IMG/VR virus record: IMGVR_UViG_3300000116_000020
Location: 10,071 to 57,037 of that record
From: a virus
Reading direction: 5' to 3' (one strand)
DNA: 46,967 bases
The translations under genes and the position numbers were made by a program. Every line of letters starts with the position of its first letter. The first letter of the stretch is position 1. The notes below the pieces were generated by a model. It did not search any database, was not told the DNA's origin, and worked only from the letters and a program-made list of their open reading frames with translations. Shown here in pieces: positions 22,645-31,027 of the stretch.

Positions 22645-22851
22645 ATGAAAAGCATTAAATATGTCAAAAATATATGTTATGAATATTCAGACGACGTTGC
22701 ATATAATTTAGAGGAGCGGGAAATTAACATGATTATTCATAAAAAATACATGAAAGACTTTTTGAGTAAAATAAAACATACAGGCTGGGGGATTAAAAGA
22801 TCCAACAAGCAATATTTCATTTACACCCTAGCTCTTTCTAGGGTTTTTTAA
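22645..22851 (+). CDS. Small hypothetical protein, 68 aa
   Basis: Starts MKSIKYVKNICYEYSDDVAY, basic C-terminal half (SKIKHTGWGIKRSNKQYFIYT). The last codons (TLALSRVF) run through the stem of the terminator at 22825, as expected for a gene that abuts its own terminator. It starts 14 bases from the divergent J-domain gene. No domain recognised. The spacing implies a shared or overlapping promoter region. Confidence 0.5.
   Translation: MKSIKYVKNICYEYSDDVAYNLEEREINMIIHKKYMKDFLSKIKHTGWGIKRSNKQYFIYTLALSRVF
22825..22849. terminator. Bidirectional intrinsic terminator between convergent genes
   Basis: ACCCTAG (22825-22831) and CTAGGGT (22838-22844) form a perfect 7-bp stem with a 6-base loop, followed by T6 on the + strand. 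It overlaps the 3' ends of both the + strand 68-aa gene and the - strand 82-aa gene. The - strand side has only an A/T-poor run, so termination is likely strongest for the + strand. Confidence 0.7.
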
Positions 22852-23076
22852 TTTGCTTATAATTGATATAATCAAGCAAGATCCCACCACAGAAGAAACT
22901 ATCACAAAAAATACATGAGGCGAGTCACATTGATTTTGTTCTATAACAGGCGCAGCCTGGAGAACCGCATCATCTGTAATTTTAGTTTTATTGAAATTTG
23001 TATTTTTTTTGGAAATACAAGATGTATTTAAATAAAATAGAAAAAAAACAAAAAAAGAATTAAATATATATTTCAT
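22828..23076 (-). CDS. Putative lipoprotein with a C-terminal membrane helix, 82 aa
   Basis: N-terminal signal-type sequence with lipobox-like LNTSC (KYIFNSFFVFFLFYLNTSC, Cys19) and a second hydrophobic helix (HVFFVIVSSVVGSCLIISII, about residues 54-73). The two-hydrophobic-segment layout with a possible lipid anchor recalls small phage envelope proteins such as unimolecular spanins, but no family is recognised. Its start codon is one base from the divergent start at 23078, so its promoter must lie within the 5' part of the neighbouring gene. Confidence 0.45.
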   Translation of the reverse strand: MKYIFNSFFVFFLFYLNTSCISKKNTNFNKTKITDDAVLQAAPVIEQNQCDSPHVFFVIVSSVVGSCLIISIISKLKNPRKS

Positions 23077-23077
23077 A

Positions 23078-25474
23078 ATGTCTTCAAAACTTAATTACAC
23101 GAAATCTCTAGCAGTTTTTTTTGTTTGCACTGAAAACGAACTCAGAAGCGGAGAGCTTGAAGGCTCTATATTAAGTTTTTTAAACAAAAGACCTTCATCT
23201 AAATACAAATTTGATCTTATTTTATTTTTTAATAAAATAATGGAACAGGAAAAAGTTGATAAGATTTGCCATGTAACCAAAGGGTTTTCAAACATTAATG
23301 AAATCAAAATAGTTTCTTTGAATTTCGATGAATCAGAAGATGTATTTTGGTATCCATGGTTGAGGACTCCAAAGCCTATTAAGCTTCCGAGATTAGGATA
23401 TACATCTGGAGCAAACCTGTTATTTTATAGAGCCATTAGATCTATGATCAATGACGAAAAGTCTTATGATAACTTTTTGATGCTTGAAGCGGACAGTTAT
23501 GCTATATCACAAAATTGGTTTGATTATGTTTTGGAATTTTCGGAAAAGAATGATTTTACTGTAGCGGGAAGCAAATACAAAGGAGAACAGCTCTGCCATT
23601 ATACATCAGAATACAAAGATCATCTAAATGGAATTGCAATATACAAAAACTGCAAATCACTAAAAAAACTCATACAGGAATCAGAAAATTATGTTCAGGA
23701 CAATTTGCCTGAACATGGATATATGAACTTTGATATAGCAAATTATTTGGCTGCAAAAAATGAAAAAGATATCGTTTTAAAAGATACAGACTTCATAATA
23801 AATATAAGTGACCCAAGAGATAAAAATTTATCCAAAGAAGAAATTGTTAGTAAATACAAAAAAGCCAAAATAATTCATCAAAAAGGAATACAGCCGCTGA
23901 AGCTGTTAAATCCAAATTTTTGTGATACAGATTATGAGAAAAAAATGCCAGTATTTTTCTGCAACCCTCATTGCGGGTCAGAGTATACATTAAGTGTGAT
24001 AAGATCTATGGTTGACAAAAAAGCTATTGAATTTAAGAAAAGGTCTGTAGTATTTAGAATTCAAAGCGAGCAGGGTGCCGTAATAAAGGTGTTTTGTGTT
24101 GTTGGTAAGTTTTTTAGAAGATACCCTAATGATTTTTTTATCTATCAATCTGGATCAGAATATCATATAGAATACTATAATTTTACAAAGATTATTGAAG
24201 AAGGTTCTGCTGATATAATTTCAGTCGCCCTTGACTTTAGGTATTCAAAAAACTTTGATCAATTATGTTTTTCTATGTTTAGACATTTAATGGATAAGAT
24301 CAAAACTACTCCTGTAATTTATACTTTTATAAAAAATCCGATTGATGTAAAATGCACTCAGTTCACTCAATTTATAGAATCAAGAAATAAAGGGAAGTTG
24401 GAAAAATCGAAAATGACTTTAGAAAATTTAATGTTTTTGGCTGATTTCAAACACATCAACTTTTTCCAAAAAACTTTTATTGGAGTCGATAAGTCAATAT
24501 CAGAAGATTTCGCCAAAAGCCACACATTGAACTGCTTAGAGAAATTTAACATATTTAACATAAAAATTATCGATAAAGTTTTAGGTTTAATGTTTGCTAA
24601 ATACCACAATTGCATCATCAATAGGCTTGATGCAAAAAATGTTTCATTGAATCATACAATAGGAAAAATATCCATGCATGATTCATTTATCGACGGGGAG
24701 GTATTTAAGAGAATTAAAAAAAATTTAAGTTTTGATTATATGATTTATGATAACTATACAATTAACGAAGTAGATATGAGAAAAATCCCTTTGTTTTTTG
24801 TGCCTCTTGGCGGAGGGTTAGAATACTTGAAAGAATTTAACGAAAAATATTTTTTGCAAGAATTTATTTTTCAAAAAACAGATAAATTTGGAATATTGCA
24901 AATTCCCAATGACGAAAATTCTTTTACATTTATATATTTAAGAATTAAAAAATACGAAGCATTTAATTTAAAAGTATCAAAAAGATTAGGTAAAATATAC
25001 AAAGGCACCTTTAAAACCTTAGAGGATGCTCTTAAAGAACAAGAAGTGGAAATGATGTCCGCCATTATTGGTCACTCCCCAACCTTGCAGGGAAATAATT
25101 TTTACAGAATTTTAAGGCTATGTAGAATATATTCTTGTGTGGCATATCCGATACTTCCAATAAGGCATTGTTCTGCTAGAATGGACGAAGAGCCAGACAG
25201 AAAAGAAGAAGAATTTTCAATAGCCAAATCCCTAGGATTAGATGAAAACAAAAATGCATTAGATGATACATTGGATTTTTTTATAAAAAACAATTTCGAA
25301 ATTATCCAATCAAACAATTTAGAAAAAAAATTAAAAGCGATTTTTAAGAACATATTTAATTTAGATGCAAAATTAGTAACTAAAGAACCTCAACCGCGTT
25401 TAATTGGAAAGATCACCAAGAAAAATACAAAACTAGAACAAGAAGATGATTTATTCGAGCTTTTAAAATTATAA
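23078..25474 (+). CDS. Glycosyltransferase fused to two sulfotransferase-like segments, 798 aa
   Basis: Residues 1 to about 275 look like a GT-A glycosyltransferase: LAVFFVCTEN, FDLILFFNK, YDNFLMLEADSYAISQNWF (LEAD as the DxD-like site, 136-139) and FTVAGSKYKGE. Residues 288-430 resemble a sulfotransferase, with MPVFFCNPHCGSEYTLSVIRS as the PAPS-loop-like start (290-310) and IYTFIKNPIDVKCTQF as a degenerate RNP element. Residues 575-798 repeat the theme (IPLFFVPLGGGLEYLKEF). The PAPS motifs lack the canonical PKTG lysine, so activity is uncertain. Start codon is one base from the opposite-strand start at 23076. It heads the + strand arm of the glycan cassette. Confidence 0.55.
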   Translation: MSSKLNYTKSLAVFFVCTENELRSGELEGSILSFLNKRPSSKYKFDLILFFNKIMEQEKVDKICHVTKGFSNINEIKIVSLNFDESEDVFWYPWLRTPKPIKLPRLGYTSGANLLFYRAIRSMINDEKSYDNFLMLEADSYAISQNWFDYVLEFSEKNDFTVAGSKYKGEQLCHYTSEYKDHLNGIAIYKNCKSLKKLIQESENYVQDNLPEHGYMNFDIANYLAAKNEKDIVLKDTDFIINISDPRDKNLSKEEIVSKYKKAKIIHQKGIQPLKLLNPNFCDTDYEKKMPVFFCNPHCGSEYTLSVIRSMVDKKAIEFKKRSVVFRIQSEQGAVIKVFCVVGKFFRRYPNDFFIYQSGSEYHIEYYNFTKIIEEGSADIISVALDFRYSKNFDQLCFSMFRHLMDKIKTTPVIYTFIKNPIDVKCTQFTQFIESRNKGKLEKSKMTLENLMFLADFKHINFFQKTFIGVDKSISEDFAKSHTLNCLEKFNIFNIKIIDKVLGLMFAKYHNCIINRLDAKNVSLNHTIGKISMHDSFIDGEVFKRIKKNLSFDYMIYDNYTINEVDMRKIPLFFVPLGGGLEYLKEFNEKYFLQEFIFQKTDKFGILQIPNDENSFTFIYLRIKKYEAFNLKVSKRLGKIYKGTFKTLEDALKEQEVEMMSAIIGHSPTLQGNNFYRILRLCRIYSCVAYPILPIRHCSARMDEEPDRKEEEFSIAKSLGLDENKNALDDTLDFFIKNNFEIIQSNNLEKKLKAIFKNIFNLDAKLVTKEPQPRLIGKITKKNTKLEQEDDLFELLKL

Positions 25475-25475
25475 A

Positions 25476-26234
25476 ATGAAAAAAATATATACATACCATC
25501 AAGAGGTGAGCGACTCAAGAGAGCGGCTCTACAAGGAAATGATCAAAGCCTGGAAAAAGAGCTGGAAGCAAAAAGGCTTTGAGCCAATAGTACTAGGATT
25601 AAAAGATGCAAAAAAACATCCATATTACGAAGAGTTTGAAAAAAGAATAAGGTCTGCGGCTAAAAAAGTTCAAGAAAAGCCTACATCTATTTATGGAATT
25701 AGTTGTTGGTTAAGATGGCTTGCATATGCCACTCAAAAAGACGAGTATTTCTATGTAAGTGATTATGATGTATTAAATAACAATTTTTCCGTAGATACCG
25801 AATTCGAAAAAGAACTTCATTTAATGGGCGGTTGCTGTCCGTTTTTTGCCAGCGGCAAACCTCAGCAGTTTTATAATTTATGCAAATTATTTGTTGAATT
25901 AACACTGAAAAGAGCAGAAGAAATAATTGCAATAAAAAATCAATGGAATGAAAAAATAAGCAATGGAGGTTTATCCTTCAGGCATTATCATGATCAAGAA
26001 TTTTTTGTTTTAAATCTTCAAAACAAATCGAACTCAAATGCGGAAAGAATCAAAAAAGATAACGACATTAAGATTACGAAAAATTTAAATGTGGCCAATA
26101 AATTTTTGGGGTTTCATGAGAAAAATGCTCAAGTAGTTCACTTTTCTGGATACTGCCTGGATCAGTTGGCGAAAAATCATGGGAACAGATATTTCTCAAG
26201 AGGGGGTGTAATGACAGAGTTCGCAAATAGATAG
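25476..26234 (+). CDS. Glycosyltransferase-like protein, DYDV family, 252 aa
   Basis: Motifs AWKKSWKQKGFEPIVL (25-40) and DAKKHPYYEEF (44-54), CWLRWLAYA (77-85) and YVSDYDVLN (93-101), followed by MGGCCPFFASG, HDQEFFVLN and VVHFSGYCLDQ. Closest in the window to the 14657 protein of the other arm. The start follows the 798-aa gene stop by one base (TAAAATG), so the genes are coupled. Probable nucleotide-sugar enzyme. Confidence 0.6.
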   Translation: MKKIYTYHQEVSDSRERLYKEMIKAWKKSWKQKGFEPIVLGLKDAKKHPYYEEFEKRIRSAAKKVQEKPTSIYGISCWLRWLAYATQKDEYFYVSDYDVLNNNFSVDTEFEKELHLMGGCCPFFASGKPQQFYNLCKLFVELTLKRAEEIIAIKNQWNEKISNGGLSFRHYHDQEFFVLNLQNKSNSNAERIKKDNDIKITKNLNVANKFLGFHEKNAQVVHFSGYCLDQLAKNHGNRYFSRGGVMTEFANR

Positions 26235-26246
26235 TTAAAAATTTTG

Positions 26247-26260
26247 GTGTAATTCATTTT
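26247..26260 (+). promoter_or_regulatory. GTGTAAT motif before the 26261 gene
   Basis: GTGTAAT (26247-26253) is followed by 7 bases and ATG 26261. It recurs at 29370, 32890, 36583 and 40085 and in variant form at 27314 and 38175. Treated as a candidate late promoter for the phage sigma factor. Confidence 0.45.
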
Positions 26261-27193
26261 ATGAGTAACAAAGTATTTTGCTATTATCAATCTTTAAGTA
26301 CAAAAGATCAAAAAACAAAAGGGCGTCCAGGTTTTTCTTGGTTCTCAAAAGACTCTGCTCGACTTTTAGATATATGGGCTGAGAGCTGGGAGTCTCAAGG
26401 GTGGGATCCAGTATTTTTAGATTTAAAGGATGCTCAAAGACATCATGCATGGGATGATTTATTAATAGATGATGAGAGCCCAATTTTGAATGCATGCAGC
26501 TCTCTTCACCCCAAAATGTACATGAAGGCCGCATTTTCAAGATGGTTCGCATATGCTAATGCAGCCAACGAAAATAAAAATGGTTTTATAGTTTGGGCGG
26601 ATTATGATGTAATCAATTGGGGTTTGAGACCTGAAGATCTCAACATACATGACGGATACAACGATCAAGTAGAAAAACAAAATATTAGCACTAGTGGTGC
26701 AAAAAAGTTTTGCAGAAGGTGGCAGCCCGAAGGGTCTTCAGGAGTAATGACAAAAGAACTTGGTGATATACATACTCAGTCAATAAACTTTGTATTTAAC
26801 AATATGGAAGGCGAGTTACCTTTTGCTATTAAAGATCGAAATGGAAAAGATGCAACACCGCGAATAGTAAAGCAACTTAAAAAAACTGTAGAGCAAGGAA
26901 AAAGTTCAGACATGCATGTACTTTTTCAAAATCTAGCATCATGTTCGTCTCCATATAGCAGGGAAGCTAAAGGTTTAACCCATTTTCATGGAGGATGGCC
27001 AGGAACCCCAATGGGGAAAAAAGTAAAAGAAGAATACATCAAGAAGCTTCCTCCCCCTAAAACAAAAGGTCAAAGAAGGGGTAGATTAAATTGGGTAAAA
27101 TGTTTTTTATACAATGAGCATTCGGAAAAAGAATTTGTGAAAAATCTTTACGAATTAGAAGACAAAGAAAATTTCCCATTTGTTAAAAAATAG
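26261..27193 (+). CDS. Glycosyltransferase-like protein, DYDV family, 310 aa
   Basis: Largest of the four paralogues: LLDIWAESWESQGWDPVFLDLKDAQRHHAW (residues 35-64), FSRWFAYANAAN (92-103), WADYDVIN (112-119) and a later LTHFHGGWPGTPMG that corresponds to the HFxG element. It has an inserted region with KRPEGSSGVMTKE-like sequence not seen in the shorter copies. It is preceded by the GTGTAAT motif and not by a clear Shine-Dalgarno. Its stop TAG lies 12 bases before the predicted start of the RNA at 27206. Confidence 0.6.
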   Translation: MSNKVFCYYQSLSTKDQKTKGRPGFSWFSKDSARLLDIWAESWESQGWDPVFLDLKDAQRHHAWDDLLIDDESPILNACSSLHPKMYMKAAFSRWFAYANAANENKNGFIVWADYDVINWGLRPEDLNIHDGYNDQVEKQNISTSGAKKFCRRWQPEGSSGVMTKELGDIHTQSINFVFNNMEGELPFAIKDRNGKDATPRIVKQLKKTVEQGKSSDMHVLFQNLASCSSPYSREAKGLTHFHGGWPGTPMGKKVKEEYIKKLPPPKTKGQRRGRLNWVKCFLYNEHSEKEFVKNLYELEDKENFPFVKK

Positions 27194-27205
27194 TATAATA
27201 ATAAA
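27194..27205 (+). promoter_or_regulatory. Perfect -10 (TATAAT) before the 27206 RNA
   Basis: TATAAT at 27194-27199 predicts +1 at 27206, exactly the first base of the paired region. No good -35 is seen (TTTCCC-like at the expected place). The stop codon of the 26261 gene overlaps the preceding bases. Confidence 0.45.
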
Positions 27206-27312
27206 CCAGTGCAGTTTCGCTAAATAGTCTAGTACATAGCTGGTAGGCACTGGGTGGGTCAGTGGGTATTTAAAAGTCCAAAGTCAACTTTAACTTTAAC
27301 TTTGGACTTTTT
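27206..27312 (+). ncRNA. Candidate structured small RNA or attenuated portal leader
   Basis: A GC-richer island in the intergenic space. CCAGTGC (27206-27212) pairs perfectly with GCACTGG (27247-27253), enclosing GCTA/TAGC (27219-27222 with 27237-27240). A G-rich single-stranded segment follows, then the strong terminator at 27272. With a TATAAT ending 7 bases before it, the unit has promoter, structure and terminator, so a discrete RNA of about 105 bases is likely. It could also be a regulatory leader for the portal operon, whose start codon lies 19 bases after the terminator. It does not fold as a tRNA. Confidence 0.5.
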
Positions 27313-27314
27313 TG
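27272..27314 (+). terminator. Strong intrinsic terminator before the portal gene
   Basis: AAAAGTCCAAAGT (27272-27284) and ACTTTGGACTTTT (27299-27311) form a long near-perfect stem with the loop CAACTTTAACTTTA region, followed by T6. It sits just before the portal promoter. Confidence 0.85.
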
Positions 27315-27330
27315 TGTATAATACATTTGT
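27314..27330 (+). promoter_or_regulatory. Portal gene promoter, nearly leaderless
   Basis: GTGTATAAT: perfect TATAAT at 27317-27322, then 8 bases and ATG 27331, giving a leader of about two bases. It overlaps the end of the terminator T-run. No convincing -35 is visible. Confidence 0.55.
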
Positions 27331-29352
27331 ATGAATAAAAGAAAGTATACAAAGAAATCGCAATACTGGAATAAATTTAAATCTACTGGGGCTGAAAACA
27401 AAAGTCAGGATATACTTTCCCATTTGGAAAATCAAGAGCCTTTATCTGCAGGGGATAGTTATTATGTTGCAAATGCATCGACATCTTCATCTTCAACTCC
27501 AACTAGATCAAGAAAAAATTCAATACATTTTACTAAGAAAAAAAATAGGTTTGAAAATATAAGGCAAGGAATGTTACCTTATCAAGTGTCATCTGATGGA
27601 GTTAACGTAAGAGACGCTATTGAACTTTGCCAAAAAGCATACGGAAATGTACCTATATTTAGAAATGCTATAGACATAATGGCAGAATTAGCGAATTCCC
27701 CAATATATGTAGAAGGGGGCAATGAGGCCTCAAAAACATTTGTAGAGAAATGGTTTTCGAAAATAAATCTATGGAGTTTGAAAGATCAATACTTTAGAGA
27801 GTACTATAGAAGCGGCAACATATTTTTATATAGAATAGACGGCAAATTTACCGCAGAAGACTTTGTAAGATTAAATAAAATTTATGGAAGCGATAATTTT
27901 ATAAAAAAAGATTATTTACCTATTCGCTATATTTTATTAAATCCATATGATATAGTAGCAACAAGAAGTACATCTTTTAATAAAAAAATATATAAAAAGA
28001 TTTTGTCTGAATATGAATTAGAGAGGTTACAAAATCCAGCGACAAAAGAAGATAAAGAAATACTTCAAGGATTACCCTTAGATGTGCAGAAAAAAATCAA
28101 ACAAGGTGGATGGAGCAAAGACGGAATATCAATAGATTTAGATTCCGATAAGTTAACCCACTCTTTCTACAAAAAACAAGATTACGAACCATTTGCTATT
28201 CCCTTTGGGTTCCCTGTCTTAGATGATATAAATTGGAAAATAGAATTGAAAAAAATAGACCAAGCCATTTCTAGGACTATAGAAAATGTAATACTTTTGA
28301 TAACAATGGGTGCTGAACCAGAAAAGGGAGGGATTAACCCTCAAAATATTCAAGCAATGCAATCGTTGTTTCAAAATGAAAGTGTTGGTAGAGTATTAGT
28401 GGCAGACTACACTACTAAAGCAGAATTTATACTTCCAGATATTGGGAAGATTATTGGTCCAGACAAATATCAAATTGTAAACGAAGACATCAGGCAAGGA
28501 TTACAAAATGTAATAGTGGGAGATGAGAAATATAAAAACACTCAGGTTAAAGCTGAAATATTTTTAGAAAGGTTAAAAGAGGCTAGACAATCTTTCATTC
28601 ATAACTTTTTGCAACCTCAAATTAAATTAGTATGCCAGCACATGGGATTCAAAACATATCCTATGGCCAAGTTTGAAGAAATCGATATCAAAGACGAAGT
28701 TCAGTTACAGCGTGTTGTTACTAGACTAATAGAAATGGGAATACTTACTCCAGAGCAAGGAATTAGCGCTATAAAGACAGGCATTTATCCAAGAGCTGAA
28801 GATATAGAGCCAGCTCAAGAAAGATATATAGAAAAAAGAAAAAAAGGAATGTACAATCCATTGGTTGGAGGCTTGCCTATGGTAGATGTTGATGGAGACG
28901 GTAATATTGACACCGTACCGACACAAAAAGATGGAGAAAAAAGCGGTGGCGGACAACCAAGTGGTTCTGGAAGGCCAGTAGGCAGACCTAAAGGCACAAC
29001 TGGAATACCGAGATCAGTAAATGCAAAAAAAACATTTTCCAGAAAAGAGATACAGGAGACTATATATAGCATAGAAGAATTGTCAGCTCATGCGAAAGAT
29101 CGTTTAATGAAAAAGCATAAAATTCAAAAGCTTTCTGATCAGCAAAATGAAATGATTGAAGAACTATGCAAATCAGTAATTTGTTCTAAAGAAAAAAGCC
29201 AATGGAAAAGAGCTGTGACCAGCTGCATTAATGATTTTGAAAAAATATCTAAGCTAAACATTAACAACGAGATAACAGAAGTTTCGGAAGAACATTCTTT
29301 GGAAATTTATCCAGCAGCAATACTTTATCATAGCTCTAAAAAGAAAAAATAG
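27331..29352 (+). CDS. Portal protein, 673 aa
   Basis: Dodecameric DNA entry vertex of the head. Its order and composition fit phage portals: an N-terminal basic/Ser-rich region, then DAIELCQKAYGNVPIFRNAIDIMAELANSPIYVEG (about residues 90-125), a clip/stem region (DQYFREYYRSGNIFLYRID), TKEDKEILQGLP and TRTIENVILLITMGAEPEKG before a long helix. The C-terminal part carries VDVDGDGNIDTVPTQ (D519-D527), an EF-hand/dockerin-like calcium loop, then a Gly/Ser linker and a helical tail. No Shine-Dalgarno; leaderless-type promoter. It is the first gene of the head operon on the + strand. Confidence 0.8.
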   Translation: MNKRKYTKKSQYWNKFKSTGAENKSQDILSHLENQEPLSAGDSYYVANASTSSSSTPTRSRKNSIHFTKKKNRFENIRQGMLPYQVSSDGVNVRDAIELCQKAYGNVPIFRNAIDIMAELANSPIYVEGGNEASKTFVEKWFSKINLWSLKDQYFREYYRSGNIFLYRIDGKFTAEDFVRLNKIYGSDNFIKKDYLPIRYILLNPYDIVATRSTSFNKKIYKKILSEYELERLQNPATKEDKEILQGLPLDVQKKIKQGGWSKDGISIDLDSDKLTHSFYKKQDYEPFAIPFGFPVLDDINWKIELKKIDQAISRTIENVILLITMGAEPEKGGINPQNIQAMQSLFQNESVGRVLVADYTTKAEFILPDIGKIIGPDKYQIVNEDIRQGLQNVIVGDEKYKNTQVKAEIFLERLKEARQSFIHNFLQPQIKLVCQHMGFKTYPMAKFEEIDIKDEVQLQRVVTRLIEMGILTPEQGISAIKTGIYPRAEDIEPAQERYIEKRKKGMYNPLVGGLPMVDVDGDGNIDTVPTQKDGEKSGGGQPSGSGRPVGRPKGTTGIPRSVNAKKTFSRKEIQETIYSIEELSAHAKDRLMKKHKIQKLSDQQNEMIEELCKSVICSKEKSQWKRAVTSCINDFEKISKLNINNEITEVSEEHSLEIYPAAILYHSSKKKK

Positions 29353-29369
29353 TTATTATTATACATTGT

Positions 29370-29394
29370 GTGTAATTTAAAGTCACACTTAGAT
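29370..29394 (+). promoter_or_regulatory. GTGTAAT motif before the protease/scaffold gene
   Basis: GTGTAAT at 29370-29376, predicted +1 near 29383, ATG at 29395. It overlaps an in-frame GTG (29368) that would otherwise be read as a longer start, supporting the choice of 29395. Confidence 0.4.
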
Positions 29395-31017
29395 ATGTAT
29401 AAATACAAAACAAGTTTCCAAAACGAGATAGTAGCTTCTACAGAATCTGAAATCAGTAAAAATTCAATTCAAGCTTCTTTAGATTCCTTAAAATCTCTGG
29501 CTCCAGAAATTGATCTAGAAGAAAATATAGATTTAATAGGTGTAGCCTTTAATGCCGCAGTAGTTAATACATTTAACAAAAACCATGACGGCATAAGTAC
29601 TGACATTGCCAAAGCTGTTTATAAAAACTTTGTACACAAGCCGACTAATATAGAACACAAAAAAGAAAAAGTAGTGGGTCATATAATATCTTCTGGTTTT
29701 TCAGAATTTAATACTAATAAGATTTTATCAGAATCAGAAATTCAGGACGAGGACTTAACTCCTTTTAATATAGCACTATCTTCGGTTATATATAAAGTGG
29801 TAAATAAAGATTTCGCAAGCTTAATTGAAAAATCTTTAAATGAAGAAGATGCATTGTTTAATGCAATATCAGCAAGTTGGGAAATAGGCTTTAATGATTT
29901 TGCAATTGCACTTGGAAGTAAAAACTTAAAAGATGCCGAAATCGTTACTGAACCAAAACATGTAGATGAACTGCAAAAATATTTAAAAGCTTTTGACGGA
30001 GAAGGAATCACAGATAACGGCGAGGAAGTATATAGACTTGTAATAGGTGATGTGTATCCACTTGGAATAGGCTTTACCACCAATCCTGCCGCTAATGTAA
30101 AAGGGTTAATAGGGTTTGACTCTAAAAAAAAAGAACAAGAAGAAGTGTACCAAGAAAGACCTGTAGCGGAAGAAAAAATAGAGATTGATTCGGAAAGTTT
30201 TTTAAAAAAAATAATAAAAAATAAAAATAAATTTTCACATATGGAAAAAGAAGATGTAATTTTAGACAAAGCAAATTTAAATTCAGACATTAAAACAATG
30301 GAAATGAAAGAACTTATTAACGAACTCAAAGAAACTATCGAAGCATCTGCTTCTGATAAGTTTTCCGATGAAGCTGTAGCTAATATTGTAAAGGTTGTCA
30401 CAGAATCTATAAAAGAGAGAAGTGATCAATATGTGCAAGAACGAGCTGAAGCGGAAAAACAACAACAAGAATTAGCAGAAGCTAAAGAAGAAGCTACTAA
30501 GAAAGTTTCTGAACTTGAGAAGAAGCTAGAAGAAACTTTAGAAAAACTTTCTTCAGTAGAAGCCGAGCAAAAAGCTGCTGCCGATCTTCAACTATTTAAT
30601 GATCGTATGAGTTCTTTAGACTCAGAATACGAACTTTCCGAAGCTGATCGAAAAATCATTGCAGAAGATTTAAAGTCTGTTGACGCTAACGAAGAAGCTT
30701 TTGCAACCTATCAAGAAAGAATGTCTGTTATTTACAGTCATAAAAGCAAAAAGTTTCTTGAAGATCAGGAAAAATCTTTTCAAGAAAAGCTCGAAAAAGA
30801 AATTGAAGCTAGAACTAAACAACAAACCGAAGAGGTTGTTGAAGCTTCAGAAACTGAATCTTCCGAATCCACAGAAGACGTCGAAGAAGTTCTCGAAAGC
30901 GTTGAAGCTTCCGAAGAAATCTCTTCAAATAATGGAGAAACAGTCGAGCAAGAACTTTCCTTACAAGAAAAATTTAAAAACGCATTCTCTAAGGAATCAA
31001 TAACAATCAAATACTAA
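29395..31017 (+). CDS. Prohead protease and scaffold/core fusion, 540 aa
   Basis: The first 230 residues look like a capsid-maturation protease: AVYKNFVHKPTNIEHKKEKVVGHIISSGF, then SASWEIGFNDF and GVYPLGIGFTTNPAANVKG. The PxNxEH and SxSWE elements fit phage head-maturation proteases, with the His and Ser as probable catalytic residues. The remainder is a long highly charged coiled coil (about 330-500: RAEAEKQQQELAEAKEEATKK, EEKLSSVEAEQ) ending in an acidic, Ser-rich region, typical of scaffolds. Such protease-scaffold fusions are removed or cut during head assembly. Start ATG chosen over the GTG at 29368 because the promoter motif overlaps the GTG. Confidence 0.65.
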   Translation: MYKYKTSFQNEIVASTESEISKNSIQASLDSLKSLAPEIDLEENIDLIGVAFNAAVVNTFNKNHDGISTDIAKAVYKNFVHKPTNIEHKKEKVVGHIISSGFSEFNTNKILSESEIQDEDLTPFNIALSSVIYKVVNKDFASLIEKSLNEEDALFNAISASWEIGFNDFAIALGSKNLKDAEIVTEPKHVDELQKYLKAFDGEGITDNGEEVYRLVIGDVYPLGIGFTTNPAANVKGLIGFDSKKKEQEEVYQERPVAEEKIEIDSESFLKKIIKNKNKFSHMEKEDVILDKANLNSDIKTMEMKELINELKETIEASASDKFSDEAVANIVKVVTESIKERSDQYVQERAEAEKQQQELAEAKEEATKKVSELEKKLEETLEKLSSVEAEQKAAADLQLFNDRMSSLDSEYELSEADRKIIAEDLKSVDANEEAFATYQERMSVIYSHKSKKFLEDQEKSFQEKLEKEIEARTKQQTEEVVEASETESSESTEDVEEVLESVEASEEISSNNGETVEQELSLQEKFKNAFSKESITIKY

Positions 31018-31027
31018 TTATAATATC

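Noticed and set aside
27206-27260. tRNA-like reading of the structured segment before the portal gene
   Set aside because: The helices do not form a cloverleaf, no CCA or T-loop consensus is present and no anticodon arm can be drawn.
29742-30401. A 219-residue open frame antisense to the protease/scaffold gene
   Set aside because: It mirrors the low-complexity, acidic coding strand (Ser/Phe-rich), has no domain or ribosome site, and the + strand gene is clearly real.
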